From positions 23,327,163 to 23,391,162 of the forward strand of contig JAMKCF010000006.1 in NCBI GenBank assembly GCA_023634235.1: a DNA stretch of 64,000 nt, in the 5' to 3' direction. Positions 11,240 to 23,380 of this stretch are shown piece by piece. The translations under genes were made by a program, and so were the position numbers. The first letter of the stretch is position 1. Every line of letters begins with the position of its first letter. Origin of the DNA: Pisaster brevispinus. Taxonomy: Eukaryota; Echinodermata; Asteroidea; Forcipulatida; Asteriidae. The notes beneath the pieces are model-generated. The model worked only from the letters and a program-made list of their open reading frames with translations. It ran no database searches and had not been told where the DNA came from.

Positions 11240-13375
11240 ATTTATATTGGAAACGGCTTTGAAAACTTTTTCCAACGGCATAAAATTGACTCTCCTAAAG
11301 AGTCGTCCTAGCACTTGTTATAACTATTAATATAAAAAACACCTGTGAACAGTGACGTTTTCATGTTTTATATCACCGAACTATTTGATTTGCTGCTTTT
11401 ACAAAACTCGACGAATATGTTTTACTATCCAGTAGTTCATAATGTTCCCAAATGTTATTTGTATTTTGGGTTAAAAATTGGGGTACATTGAGGGTATAGT
11501 CTCTTTACAAACACGACTGTTAGGTTGCTGTTAAGATTACATACTTTTTATACAGCAATCTTGGGATGTTCATGTAATTCGATTCTTCAGAAGTCAACTC
11601 GTTTGAAAATATGTAGAACAAATTAATGGTAAGGCTGTTCCATCAATAGATCATAGCAATTGGCGCATATCATTCATTTATGGAGACGGAATGTGACAGT
11701 GTTGTTTGACAGTGTTGCATACGACGGAGTTTGAGTTTCAGCTTCGGCCGCGGTGCCTTCGCTGATGGAGAAAGCTCACAGTCATAAATCATTATTTATA
11801 ATCATAGTAATGACTTCTTACCAACCAACTTCATTTAGTCATCGTATTCTCTCTGTAGTCGATCGAGGTTGGAATCGTGTTGAGGTTTGCATATTCATGT
11901 CTATCCCTCATTAATATAGGATCATCCGTTGGATGCATCCCAATATCCCTCTGGCAACTAAATCTGTATAGCTGGGCTTTTGTCTTCCCCTATTTTTATT
12001 CCCCTTCATGTTTTGGTGACCAGGTCAGTGATAAGCTGAGAAACCGGTTCTTTGATGTTTCTTGTATAAGTGCCTTGCTAGTCTTAGACGACGATGTTGT
12101 ATTGTAGTGAATAATTTTGGGTCAGTGTTCATACTGCCGTATTTTTCAAATGTTGACTCCAGTGTGGGATGTACATTTTTGTTTAGAAGGGAAAATGGGA
12201 CTTTGCTGTTTACCATTGGTAGAGTGAACCTTTAGACTGAACCTTTGGGTTATAGGAAAATTTGCATTTTCTTCCTCAGTCTAGCCTTCTCCATATCTAT
12301 TTTGTATCTCTTTTGTGTGTAATTTTTATTGAACTTGTTGAGAGAAATAAAATAATAATAGTAATTATAACAAGAAGAAAGAAACAGTCAGCTTTACAAT
12401 TAACAAATGACAAAACAACAAAAAGATCAAACGGAAAAAAATAAAAATGCAAAGCGTAACATAAAAAAGTTCACGAAAACCTAAATGAAACTGTCGTTGT
12501 ATAAAGCGATTCATGCAAATTACAATTTAAAGGATGTAGTGTGTGTGACCTTGTTCGTGAGATCAGACAATGCGTATAAATAATTTGACAATAGAACACA
12601 CTGTTGTTGGATTTTATACCAGCAGATGACGACGTTAAACAAGAGGCAATATCCTTATTTTAATCGAGAGGCCTTTTCCTTCCGTGAGATATTGCTCTAT
12701 GATTGTTCGTGTTTGGTTGAGATCAAGGGCAGAGCCAATAGCTTTTGCTCAGTAGTTAAGCGATTGTCGGATCATTTTGTTTTGACACCACAAAGATGCG
12801 GGATTGAACACAAGCTCTGAAAATATTTATCTGCTCGTGTTTCTTCACTTTAATCATAAGGAAACTTAAGTATTCAAGGATGTCTTCACAGTAATTAAAT
12901 CGTAACATCCTTACATTCAAGAATCTGTAATTGCATTCTGAATAAATTTTTTTTCTTTCTAAAAATACGCTTCCAAAAGTGCCGGATAATTCACTTTTTT
13001 CCATCTTACATTCTCTTGAAAACGTTCTTGCCAATTTAAACCCAATTCAGATCGTCAGAAAGGTTTGTCCTTGAGCATAAAACTGCAAGTTCTTGTTTTC
13101 TCCTGACAGCGTGAAGTGGTAACTTATATCGGCTGCAATACACGGTTCTTGTCCCATTTAAAAAACAAAAAACGCCCAAGAATTTCTGTCAAGCCCTGCA
13201 ATGTAGAACAAAGGACAATAGTGGAAGAGTAGATCGGCTGAAGTTTACTTGGTTTTATTTGTTTACAGGTCTTGCAACATGATTGTGTAAAATAATGATT
13301 GTGAGACCATCAGTACTATGCTCTTGATTATTGGCCGATCATTTTTGTTTGTTCCTTTGCTACAAACCTCGATTC
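11240..13375. other. non-coding stretch
   Basis: About 2.1 kb, AT-rich. Several open frames of 60-92 codons lie on both strands, none with recognisable content, splice sites or supporting neighbours. It separates the collagen-like gene from the receptor locus. Confidence 0.4.
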
Positions 13376-13908
13376 CATGCTGTTTTTGTAATGGAGATGT
13401 TTCAATTTATTCTGGAACTCGGATATTACCAGCCCTTAACATTGTTCATTCTACGGTGGGTTTTCTCACTGACGGGCTACAGTCGGCCGGAGAAAGCTTC
13501 AGTTGGAGTTGCCTCCAAACTCTAATTTCACGAGAATGTGTCTGCATTTATTGGACCTACTTGGGTAGCAAACTTCTGAGTGTCTAGCTGACCCAGCTGC
13601 GTGGGTGAATGTTTCTGTTTTGTCCGGCAGTGCTGGTGCTGATGAACTGGATAAAAAGGAAATATTCCCTACTTTAACTCGAACTGTTTACGAACCTTCC
13701 ACGATGGGGTTACTTATACAAGTTTTACTGATGGAAATCTTGTGTTGTCCTTAGGTACGACTACTTATTCAACCGGCCGGAGACGCATAAGAGGCAGTTC
13801 CGAGGCTTGCTCAAATAAGATCACAGTGAGACTATCCTCTGGAGTTTCCCCCTATGATGCCGATAATTTCATCGAATCTGCCCTGAAAGAGGCTCAACAT
13901 GAGCAAGA
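13376..13908 (+). pseudogene. broken V exon psi1
   Basis: Pieces in the right order but in different frames: GDVSIYSGTRILPALNIV near 13395-13450, then a deletion joining straight to a VGF (compare WVF). GADELDKKEIFPTLTRTVYE and PSTM follow at 13632-13710, and a C-terminal piece DNFIESALKEA at 13861-13893. A donor AAGA|GTGAGT is kept at 13909. The closest relatives are the D and E exons. It is the most upstream V relic, so the cluster once reached at least this far. Confidence 0.8.
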
Positions 13909-13909
13909 G

Positions 13910-15829
13910 TGAGTTGATAATTAATTACCGTTCTCAAGCATGACCTTTACAACCTAAGAATCATCACTAAATGCTTTGCCATTGACCAAATTCACCTGTC
14001 GTCACACAATCACCCTGGGTGAGCTATTTTGGGAGTTATTGTCCTCTTGTGTTGATCAATTTTCTGCGCATTAGACTACGCGACGTTTATACCTTAACCT
14101 TTGCGCACAATCCCCTCCCAAAATGGCGAGCGTGCAGAGGGTGGTTGCGTGTGACTTGGGCATAAGGTGTCAGCACACTGGTAAAAAAAGGCCTCTGATC
14201 ATTTTCCGTTCCCAGTGAAGATATTAAATGAGTTTTAAAAACTAGATGATATAAGTGATATGTTTAAATTTATTATTAGTAGTAAATTGCTACTGACTAT
14301 AAACCTATACTCAGTGCAGATTGTTTTATTGTCTGAAGGAGTGTGTGTTGAATCATTTTGATTGCCTTATATACTTAGATCAATTTAGATGATTGTATTA
14401 CTTATTTGAAACCTCAAGTGGTTTAAAATCGTAAAAAGCACTATATCGACAACAATAGGCTCTTGAAATGGCGTATAAACCACCGATCATTACTACTGAG
14501 GTGAATCATACACATTTGACCATGTCGATTTTGTTTATTTCTGGACAGATATAGTTTTATGGACGGTTTTATTAGTGGGTGATTTATTAATCTGTGTAAT
14601 AGCGGTTGGGCTAGCGAAATTAGACAATTAAATAACACGAGTGCCCTTCAAACCATTCGAACACAATGGACCACTCTAACCCAATTGATAATTGTACGAA
14701 ACTGATCCAGCCATGAACACAATGGACCACTCTAGGGATTATTACTCAGTAAAATGTGAAATCTGGTAGAGAATTGGAGGGAACGAAAACATCATGGACA
14801 GTCTTGTCAGGAAGTGAGAACGACACTTTAGTGCTGTTACAGTGGATTAGCCTTTAATAAATGCAGGACTATGCTTTTGGTAATTTTGGTAATTGTAAAA
14901 AACAAGTATCCTCACTTGATGTACCCCAACATATTATGCATAAAATAACAAACCTGTGAAAAATTGGGCTCACTTGGTTATCGAAATGCTAGAAAATAAT
15001 GAAAGGAAAAAAAAACCCCAAATACAAACACCCTTTTGTATAGGAATGTTTGCTTTCATCAGAAGCCTGAGGAAGGCTTCACGCCCGAAGCCTTTCTTAG
15101 ATTCCAATGTTTGGATGAAACATTACCTCTTCCTCTAAAATTACGTTACCCCAATAAAGGGGGTTGTTTCTTAGAATGTTTAATAATACCAATATCTCTC
15201 CAGTATAACTCTTAGTCTGTGAATTGTGCAGAAATGACCAAAGTACACCCTACCCGTTTTTAAGTGATTTTATTTGGGAGTTACCTGTATACATTGTCCG
15301 AGGTAGATGTTTGAAGGAGGGGAGGGTTATGGTGCTTTTGAAGAGGGCAGAGCTAGCACAAGTTGTTCAAAATGCGCTTTACTCCACGTGGTTCCTACAA
15401 ATGGAGGGTCTTTTTACTACAGCTGTATCGATGCTGACGTTCGAATCATTTGTTTTAATTCCTGCAATAATATGCCACATCTTTAATACACGTCTGAGAT
15501 GTGTAGTAAGAAAATACTATTCTGTTCAATGAGACCAATCTCGTATTGTACAAGTGGATATGATGTTTTAGAAGAGACCGGAGCGCTCATGATCTTCAGT
15601 CCATCAGTTTCTTCATCACAAATTGGCATTTACTGAGTTTACCAAACTTCGCTGTTGAAGTTTGACATACGTGATTTATTTCACTTTTTTTTTTAGAGCT
15701 GTCATGAATTACTGGGATGTGTTGTAAGGAAATACTATTGTGTTAAAGTATTGAGTGTGGTAGAAGTCTAAATAAACTCACGGACCAAGTGATTTCAAGC
15801 AGATTCCTTGTTTTGGGGCGCAATTGACG
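13910..15829. other. non-coding stretch
   Basis: No intact exon. A short segment (GATGTGT.GTAAG.AAATACTATT) is duplicated at about 15498 and 15716. A small GAAGCCT...AGGCTTC hairpin lies near 15060-15100. Otherwise unremarkable. Confidence 0.4.
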
Positions 15830-15945
15830 ATGCCAGTTTCATTACTGTGCTGCTTTTGTTTGGGCTTATATAGATACAAACTTCTTCCACACTAAGTTGG
15901 ATGTTGGAGTAGTTGTGGTGGATACATCTTCCCTATCTCTGCGTG
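15830..15945 (+). pseudogene. V-exon relic psi2 (5' end only)
   Basis: TTGGATGTTGGAGTAGTTGT and GGTGGATACATCT parallel the start of psi3 at 19228 (TTGAAAGTTGGAGTAATTTT then GGTGGACAAATCT). About 100 bases upstream also align (CTTTTGTTTGGGCTTATATA against CTTTCGTTTGGGTTTCTAGT). After about 15945 the similarity is lost. Confidence 0.6.
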
Positions 15946-16645
15946 ACACCATTAACAAAAAATCACACCATTTCGCCATGCCTTACTTGTTGAGTAACAT
16001 ATTGATTTTAGCGTGTAATACATTTCTGTGAAGAACCAAACCACTTTTAAATCACCCAATCACTTTTAAATCAGCCACAGCATTAGATATAGACCCTTTT
16101 GACTAAATACAATCAATTCAAGCAAAATTGCATTTTGAGATGAGCCCACATGTCTCTTTCTGCTCAATCAACCATTTCTTTGACTAACGCCCTTTGTTTA
16201 CACAACTTAGCAAGGCTGAGAAATTGCTGTACAATTCATATGGGAATTTCTGGAGAGCGGGTCTATGTTGGATTGTGTTAGTTTAAAACAAACCCCGGGT
16301 AGTGATAAGACATTTGGCATGCTATTTGGCTATAGGTGCAGTTGTAGAACTTGGAATTTTTTAGATTTTTTGAAAAAAAAATGGCGGACTTTTTAATTAA
16401 AAACTGTTACTCAATAAGTGAGCGATGGTGTCACGGAGGGCTATATTAAGGTACAAGTTTACTACTATATAGCCCAGTTCAGATTTCAAATGGGGAGGGG
16501 ACATCGCGGGTGGTGGGGGGGCACGGACATCGATTGGCCCCTTCCCCCTCCCGTTACGCTACAGGACGCACGTTCGAGGAAGAATTGAAAAAGTTGATAA
16601 TGTTGCTTTCCGTTGCTCATGATTTGAACGAAACAAGCTGGAGCC

Positions 16646-16822
16646 AAGTTTCCAAAAGGTATCTCGATCTGCAATGAGTCAAGTTTCCAAAAGGTATCTC
16701 GATCTGCAGTGAGTCAAGTTTCCAAAAGGTATCTCGATCTGCAATGAGTCAACTTTCCAAAAGGTATCTCGATCTGCAATGAGTCAACTTTCCAAAAGGT
16801 ATCTCGATCTGCAATGAGTCAA
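16646..16822. repeat. 35-bp tandem repeat, 5 copies
   Basis: Unit starts AAGTTTCCAAAAGGTATCTC and ends TGCAATGAGTC, with starts at 16646, 16681, 16716, 16751 and 16786. A single diverged unit at the homologous place in the V-A2 upstream block (about 21262-21301) shows that the array expanded locally in the V-A1 upstream block. Confidence 0.9.
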
Positions 16823-16839
16823 GTTATACCAAAGAGCAC

Positions 16840-17300
16840 TCCAATGCGGTAATTGTATTTGTAACGAATCAAGGCTCTCAACTTCCCAGCGTCTTAATAC
16901 ATTTGCACGAACAAACGCATTGTATTTAAAACAAGGTGAGCACGTTCCATATTTTAGATCCATTAAAAAACATCGTCATTGCTTTCCACTTATACATCAT
17001 AAATAAGTAATCTACAAATCACCATAGCATAGTGAAAGACTGGTCTACAACAGTTACAAATAAGAAGAACAAAAGAAGAATATGGTTAAAACGACCTGAT
17101 AGTGATATTTCAAGGCGAAACAACCAAAATTCAATTTGCAACTCTCACAAGGCAATACAAAGCTGGGTCGACCATAAGAATCTGGTTTATATCACGAGAA
17201 GTTAAGTGTCAATTTACGAGGTTTGTCAAAAGAAAGCTACAGTTTCTCCACTTTCATAACCCATTTTGTTTTAGGTAGATTCTTCTTTTGGCATTACAAG
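16840..17300 (+). promoter_or_regulatory. conserved upstream block of V-A1
   Basis: This block (CACTCCAATG.., AACGACCTGATA, TTGCAACTCTCACAAGG) is shared with the region upstream of V-A2 (21300-21800). Its core at 17161-17215 (AGCTGGGTCGACC, AAGAATCTGGTTTATATCAC, AAGTTAAGTG) is also found upstream of V-A3 (24442-24497) and in an orphan block (29671-29727). In the three live copies it lies about 0.5-0.7 kb before the start codon. It may carry regulatory signals or simply be part of the duplicated unit. Confidence 0.5.
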
Positions 17301-17652
17301 GACAAACAAATCTTTATTTGTCTCATGGTGCTGGGTAAAAGGAATAAGATTTTCTGATATAGAATATTCTTCTTGAGTAATGTCGTCGTCTCGTTGTTAC
17401 TGGAGTATCTCAGTTATCGTTAGCCCACACGACTGAAAGTGAATTGTATCCGACCTATAGAGAGTGGTTTGAAAACTGGCAGCCTTTGAAGAAAGGATTT
17501 TAATCCCCGCATTTACGTGAGTTACAGTGTACTACGAACAGCACCCCAACTTCTCTACTGTGACGGCAAATCAGTCACTTATTTTAGCAGGACCCTCTTG
17601 TTTCAAGACATTGCTGGTTATAGATGATATTATTAATGAATAAGACCATGTG

Positions 17653-18334
17653 ATGGGATTAGGTTTCACACAACTCATGGCTAGAGTGTGGTTGATTTGG
17701 TTGGTACTAACATGCTGTTGCAGTGCTGCTACTGATGTACATGTAGATGTGGCTGTGTTCCTGTATGTACGTAGACGATCTATTTTCACTGTCGGACGGT
17801 TATTACCGGCCCTTGAGATTGCCCGCGAAACCATCTTGCACCGCGTAGAGAGAGGAGAGTATGCCAACTTTACTCTACGGTGGGATTTCACTCCCGATCA
17901 CTGCGGTTTCAGTGGAGTAAATGATGCAATACGGGTAGCTGCTAAACTCTACTTTGAAGGCAAAGCATTGGCTTATTTCGGACCGTCTTGTAGCCATACT
18001 TTAGTGAGTGTTGCTGATTTTGCTGCTTCGGTGAACGTACCAATATTCTCTGGCAGTGCAGGAACTCAAGAACTTTACAATAAGGACAGGTATCCAACAG
18101 CAACTCAAACTATTTATGACTCTAACACTATGGTGTCGTTCTTGAGGGAAGTGTTCTTTCTCTTTGGATGGGATTCCTATGTATTGCTGAGAAGAGGTTA
18201 CATTGCTAGCCTTATAAAGGATTCCATTGAGGATGGTCTTCGTGAGGCAGATCTTACTGGATTCGCGATTTTTGTGGAAAGCAGTGACGAGAGTTACAGA
18301 GAGTCACTTAAAAGAGCTTCTGTCATCAGCAGGA
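17653..18334 (+). CDS. V-A1: first coding exon, signal peptide plus ANF-receptor lobe
   Basis: Encodes 227 residues plus one base. Signal peptide: MARVWLIWLVLTCCCSA within a slightly longer MGLGFTQL start. The mature part begins TDVHVDVAVFLYVRRRS, then RLLPALEIARETI, the glycosylation site in YANFTLRW, a cysteine in PDHCGF and a second in FGPSCS. These two match the family's N-terminal disulfide pair. VADFAASVNVPIFSGSAGTQ, RYPTATQTIYDSNTMVSFLR and GWDSYVLL follow. This is the N-terminal part of the receptor family ligand-binding region (ANF_receptor) of guanylyl cyclases. It ends AGC AGG A|GTGAGT in phase 1. The extra HV in TDVHVDV is unique to this copy. Start chosen: ATG at 17653; a second in-frame ATG at 17677 is possible. 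ATG-TGA overlaps just upstream (17648-17653). If not spliced, translation stops about 17 residues into the intron. Confidence 0.92.
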
Positions 18335-18389
18335 GTGAGTATGGACTTTTGTTAGATTTTGTGTTTATAGGTTTGGTGTGTTCATGAAG

Positions 18390-19213
18390 TGATGGTGCTG
18401 TCTTTGAATTATCTTTTCGCTTTGTCGTTAGTAGTTCTCTTTAGAAAATGTGTTTTGTTCTATGAAACGCCTTCAACAACACTTTGTAAGTAGCACAAAT
18501 TCATTTATGACAATGTAGGGTGGATGTTTAAAACTTTTGGGAATATATATTTAAATACTACGTTGAGTGAACAAAAAATCAGAGGAAGGACGAAACCAAA
18601 TTTCAAGTTATGTTGATATTTGTAAGACGATTTACACTGAAAATCCCACCCAGTGACAAACATTCCCATTTACGCACGTTAACCGCTGCAACACTGAAAA
18701 ATGTCTGGTAATAATTATTGTGTACACATTTTATAGAAGTCTGACCACCCTTAACTATATTGTAACTGGTCGCAAAAGCTATACCGTTATTTTTAGTGGT
18801 GATAGAGAGTGCATTTCGACGGCATAAATGGTTTTCTTTTCTTCTAATGCTAATTCAACTCTTTTAATGGGGTGTACCGAAGCGTGATTGCAAAATACAA
18901 CAATTTGAGTGACCAGGTTCAACCAAACTTCTTTTTCTAAAAACGAAACCAATGCAATCCAATGAAGGGTTTACTAAACTACGTCGGCTAAGTTTATGCG
19001 ATTTTGTTCATTTTAAATTATTATTATTTTTTTCACCGATACTGAATTAGCATACTGACTCGATGACTGGGAGGGGTTGTAATAAGCGAAATCTCGTGTG
19101 GCACGAGATGTCTAAAATATTTCTTGTGATTTCAAGATACGATACCTGTTTCGTTACTGTGTAGTACGGATACCGTGAATTCTGCTTTCGTTTGGGTTTC
19201 TAGTTACATACGC
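18390..19213. other. spacer between V-A1 and psi3
   Basis: AT-rich and without exon-like sequence. The last ~100 bases before psi3 align with the flank of psi2. Confidence 0.5.
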
Positions 19214-19745
19214 CTTTCAAAATTTAGTTGAAAGTTGGAGTAATTTTGGTGGACAAATCTACCAATATTCTCACTGGTAAACGCTTATTACTAGCCCTTG
19301 AGACCGCCCTCGAAACCATCTTGTTTCACGTGGAGAGAGGCGAGTATGCCAACTTTACTGTAGGATACCCTTGTTTAAAGGTTGTAATCGATCGGGGCCA
19401 CCTTGTAACACCAATATGTAAAGTGTGGCCGACTTTGCTTCTATATTTGCTTGGATATACCGATCTTCTCAGGAAGTGCTGGGTCACATGACTTGGAAAG
19501 TAAACTAAGATATCCCACTTTGACTAATACTGTTAACAAAGTGAGTACGATGGTGTCTTTCATGAAGGGACTGTTGAAACTCTATGGTTGGGATTCCATT
19601 GTTTTTATCATTAAAGGTGTTGTTTTCAAGGCCATGCAAAGCAATCGAAAAAGGTGAACGAGAAGATGACTTACGAGTATATATATTTAATCTCTACAGT
19701 CATTTTGAACCGACTAGTTTCGAGTTTACTCTAGTTGAAGCCTAA
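19214..19745 (+). pseudogene. broken V exon psi3 (C-type)
   Basis: Begins KVGVILVDKSTNILTGKRLL (no ATG; a TTG stands at 19228), then LETALETILFHVERGEYANF as in intact copies. After YANFTVGYPC the frame is lost and a segment is deleted, including the disulfide region. It resumes at IPIFSGSAGSHDLESKLRYP (from about 19456), passes TVNKVSTMVSFMKGLLKLYG and GWDSIVF, then breaks again at about 19630. The C-terminal end (FEFTLVEA-stop) has lost the splice donor. Closest to V-C3. Confidence 0.9.
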
Positions 19746-19749
19746 AACA

Positions 19750-20950
19750 AATTATGTAAACGGTTTTATAGATCCTTCTTAAAATATATTTTGGCGAATC
19801 ATAACTTGCATTTTAAATTGCAACCAAAAATTGTCCAAAGTACATCTGTGAACTTTTTGTTTGTTTATGGTTTACCAGGAGTACAGAATCCTTATGTACA
19901 CAGATGCACTTGCAGATAGTATTGTTGAGATTGATTTGGTTCGAGTAAAACATGCTTCTCGACGCTACTAACAGTGCGTAGTGGCGTATTGCGGGTCAGG
20001 CCGAAAGGGACGAATGGTCGAGGATCGGTTACAAAAAAAGCTTAAATTAGATACTTTCCTGGTATTGTTTTTACTGCTTTCCAAAGGCATCCTATCGTGA
20101 CGTCCTGGGCTCGATTTCACGAAGCACAAAGATTCATCTAAAGTTGTGTTGACAGTATTACCATAATATAGTGATTTGTATGTGACTGTAAAAACGTAAA
20201 GGTTGTATACACACTACAACCAGGTAGAAACTAAGTCAATCCTGCAACAGCGGAAGAGGGCCTCCTGTAGGATGTGTACATATTAAACAATACATAATTA
20301 TGGGGAACCACCCGTAAAAAGTGTGACCTTGGAAACTGGCACATTTGACGGGGATAGTGGCCTGACGTTTCGACCCTGAAATTTCTTTCTTGATGTTTGG
20401 GTCACTGCCTACTTCTTGCAGTTTCTAGCTCATTATCTATCTGGAGTCGGCTCCCTGAGCTTTCAGTTTAATTTCCTACTTATTCAAGTGGTTCATGTTT
20501 TTTCTATCGGTTGAGGTCTACATGCCTACATTGGCGTTTCACATTATTAATGTAATCAAGGGTTTTGAGTAGACCCAGTAACTGGGGCGCTGTACTCCGT
20601 TTTTGAAATATTGACATCTGCGGTTGTACTAGCGCCCCAGAAAATACTTGTAACTTGTAGAGAACTATCGGAAATGGAAATTTGCTATAATTTTCCAAAT
20701 ACCCTGCCACAAAATATGCCCCCAAATGACAAGAAGACACCCCACATTTCTTGAAAATCGCCAAGCTTCTCGATATGCAACGTGCAACTGGCTTCTCAAA
20801 GATGCAACATCGGGCACTTGATTGCACTCGCGATCATTTTTATTGTGCTTCAAATTGATGACTTTTAAGTCCACAATCGGAGAAACCATCCACCACGATC
20901 GACTTCATTGGCCTCTGGGTAATATAGACGGGTGCTCTCTGCCTACCGCG
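19750..20950. other. non-coding stretch
   Basis: An ATG-initiated 107-codon minus-strand frame (20504-20827) is unrecognised and overlapped by another frame. The GGGGCGCTGTACTCC / ACTAGCGCCCCAG pair near 20582-20640 forms a short inverted repeat. No gene can be supported. Confidence 0.4.
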
Positions 20951-20954
20951 TCGT

Positions 20955-21045
20955 CGTGGTGCAGTGGTAGATCACGATCCCCAGCACTTCGCCACCCTTC
21001 CCTCTCAGGCACAGCGACGTGTGCGAAGTTCGAACGCGGGAAGCT
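20955..21045 (+). mobile_element. possible degenerate tRNA-like SINE head
   Basis: An A-box-like TGGTGCAGTGGTAGATCACG (from 20958) and a B-box-like AGTTCGAACGC (from 21029) are spaced too far apart for a tRNA, but are compatible with a decayed SINE head. Confidence 0.35.
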
Positions 21046-21299
21046 GATTCCAGTCGAAAACACGCCCGTTTATGCTAAGTGGCCTCATCTGCCATGGGGA
21101 AACAAAATACTCCAGCCGGGGGCACCGATATCAGTTGGCCCCCATGCCCCCCACCCACCCCCAGTTACGCAACTGCATGACGCACAGTCGATGATGGGTT
21201 GAACAAACCGGTTTAAGTTTCTTTCTGTTCCCCATTTATCGGAATGACGAAAAAAGCTTGGCTGAACTTTTCAAAAGTTTAATCTCGATCAATATTGAG

Positions 21300-21800
21300 T
21301 CAAGTTATACAAAACACCACTCCAATGTTGTAATTGTACAACGCATCGAACATCCTAACTGTGCAATTAGCAGCGCAAAAAAAAAAATCAAAAAAAAAAA
21401 AAAAAAAAATCACTCACACACACACTAGGTATTCAAAACAATAATTGATCCATAGAAAATTTGCCATTGCTTTGCAACATCTAAAATAAGTTCACAAACG
21501 AATCACTATATGGCGTAGGAAAAAAGGTCTACCAAAGTTACAAAAAGAAGAACAAGGAATATGGTTAAACGACCTGATATTAAACAACAAAATTCCATTT
21601 GCAACTCTCACAAGGAAATACAAAGCTGGGTCGACCTTAAGAATCTGGCTTATATCACGAGAAGTTAAGTGTCAATTATAAGGATTGTAAAATACAGTTC
21701 CTGCACATTCCACTTTTATAACCCATTTTGTGTAATGGGGATTCTTCTTTTGGTGTTACAAGGACGCTCAAATCTTTATTTGTCTCATGATGCTGGGTAA
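21300..21800 (+). promoter_or_regulatory. conserved upstream block of V-A2 (module 1)
   Basis: Homologous to 16840-17300, including the AAGCTGGGTCGACC / AGAATCTGG / ATATCACGAGAAGTTAAGTG core at 21623-21678. It contains an A-run at about 21379-21410. Confidence 0.5.
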
Positions 21801-21849
21801 AATGAATACGATTTTCTGATTTGTTTTTCTGTGGCCACACCCTGCTTGT

Positions 21850-22300
21850 GTGACCCATATTGCCTCGTAAAGATGACTGCATCAGACAAATTGAGAAACC
21901 TGGCTAGGAATGAGTGAAATAAAAGAAAGGTTTATAACAATCCGAAGAATTAAACGTGGCGGCATTCATATTCAGATAAGACCACAGTGACTGTAACTGT
22001 AATAAATTCAACACCACTGTCTGTGACCTTTGAGGGGCTTTGTTGGTGTTTAATATAGAAACGAATACGTTTCAGTTTGACATTATTAAATGGGAATTGT
22101 AAAAAGGCACGTGTTCCCATGAGAAAAAGTTGGTTTAAAAGAAAACCTTCAAAACGTTGATTCAATTGCAACCATAACTCACATGGAAAAGGAAGACAAA
22201 TACATTGTAGACTGCGAGGAATACGAAGTTTTAGTTGAATCTTCTTCGATCGCTAAATCCAGAACTATTCATCTGTATGAACTGAACTTCATAAGATTTC
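21850..22300 (+). promoter_or_regulatory. conserved upstream block (module 2) of V-A2
   Basis: CCATATTGCCTCGTA, CCTGGCTAGGAATGAGTGAA, ATAAAAGAAAG, CCACTGT.TGTGACCTT and AAAAAGGCAC recur in the same order upstream of V-A4 (27705-28060). No clear TATA box. A role in transcription is inferred only from duplication and position. Confidence 0.45.
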
Positions 22301-22353
22301 AAGACATTGCTGACTATAGATGATATTGCGTCATTAATGATTAAGACCATGTG

Positions 22354-23032
22354 ATGGGATTCGATTTGACACAACTCATGGCTAGAGTGTTGTTGATTTG
22401 GTTGGCACTAACATGCTGTTGCAGTGCTGCTACTGATGTAGATGTGGCTGTGTTCCTGTTTGTACATAGACGATCTGTTTTCACTGTCGGACGGTTATTA
22501 CCGGCCCTTGAGATTGCCCGTGAAACCATCTTGCACCGCGTAGAGAGAGGAGAGTATGCCAACTTTACTCTACGGTGGGTTTTCACTCCAGATAACTGTC
22601 CTTTCTCCATTGGAGTAAATAATGCTTTACGAGTAGCTGCTAAACTGTACTTCGAACGGAAAGCATTAGCTTATTTCGGACCGTCTTGTAGCAGTTCTTT
22701 AGTGAGTGTTGCTGATTTTGCTGCTTCGGTGAATGTACCAATATTCTCTGGCAGTGCAGGAACTCAAGAACTTTACAATAAGGACAGGTATCCAACAACA
22801 ACTCAAACTATTTATGACTCAAACACTATGGTGTCGTTCTTGAGGGAAGTGTTCTTACACTTTGGATGGGATTCCTATGTACTGCTGAGAAAAGGTTACA
22901 TTGCTAGCCTTATAAAGGATTCCATTGAGGATGGTCTGCGTGAGGCAGATCTTACTGGATTCACGATTTTTGTGGAAAGCAGTGATGAGAGTTACAGAGA
23001 GTCACTTAAAAGAGCTTCTGTCATCAGCAGGA
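22354..23032 (+). CDS. V-A2: first coding exon, ANF-receptor lobe
   Basis: 226 residues plus one base, phase-1 donor GGA|GTGAGT. Signal peptide MARVLLIWLALTCCCSA. Differs from V-A1 mainly in the loop between the two cysteine positions (DNCPFSIGVNNALRV, FERKALAYF, SCSSSLVSV) and in TVGRLL-flanking residues (FLFVHRRSV). From FGPSC onward the DNA is almost identical to V-A1 and V-A4, including silent positions. This suggests gene conversion or very recent duplication of the 3' two thirds. An ATG-TGA start-stop pair overlaps the ATG (22349-22354), as in V-A1. Read-through past the donor would add a hydrophobic tail ending at a TAA at 23143-23145. Confidence 0.92.
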
Positions 23033-23217
23033 GTGAGTATGGAGTTTTGTATCGTGTAAGATTTTGTGTTTGCAGGCTGTTCTGTGTTCATGATGTTGTT
23101 TTCTCGGAATTATCTCTTTTCTTTGTTGTTATTTGTTTTTATTAAACAAAAATCAGATTTTTGTTTTCTTGCACTACATTTTACGTGTTCGAAAAGTAAG
23201 TAAAAATCCGATATAAA

Positions 23218-23380
23218 GGTTCTTTCTGTTCCCCATTTCATGGATGCACAGTTGAGGAAGGGTTGAAAAAGCTGGTATAAGACTCTTTCCGTTCCACATT
23301 TGATTGATGCACAGTTGAGGAAGGGTTGAAAAAGCCGGTATAAGGCTCTTTCCGTTCCCCATTTGATTGATGCACAATAT
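23218..23380. repeat. 62-bp tandem repeat, about 2.5 copies
   Basis: TTCTTTCTGTTCCCCATTT...GATGCACAGTTGAGGAAGGG...TGGTATAAG repeats with a period of about 62. The same motif occurs singly at 24011-24060, 21190-21250 and 16560-16620 within the A-type upstream blocks. Confidence 0.8.

Noticed and set aside
17571..17891. Minus-strand open frames opposite A-type exons (also 22341-22610, 28245-28490)
   Set aside because: They recur only because the plus-strand exons are duplicated; they have no signal peptide or domain and lie antisense to well-supported coding sequence.
20504..20889. Minus-strand 107- and 74-codon frames
   Set aside because: Overlapping frames, unrecognised, without splice or promoter support.
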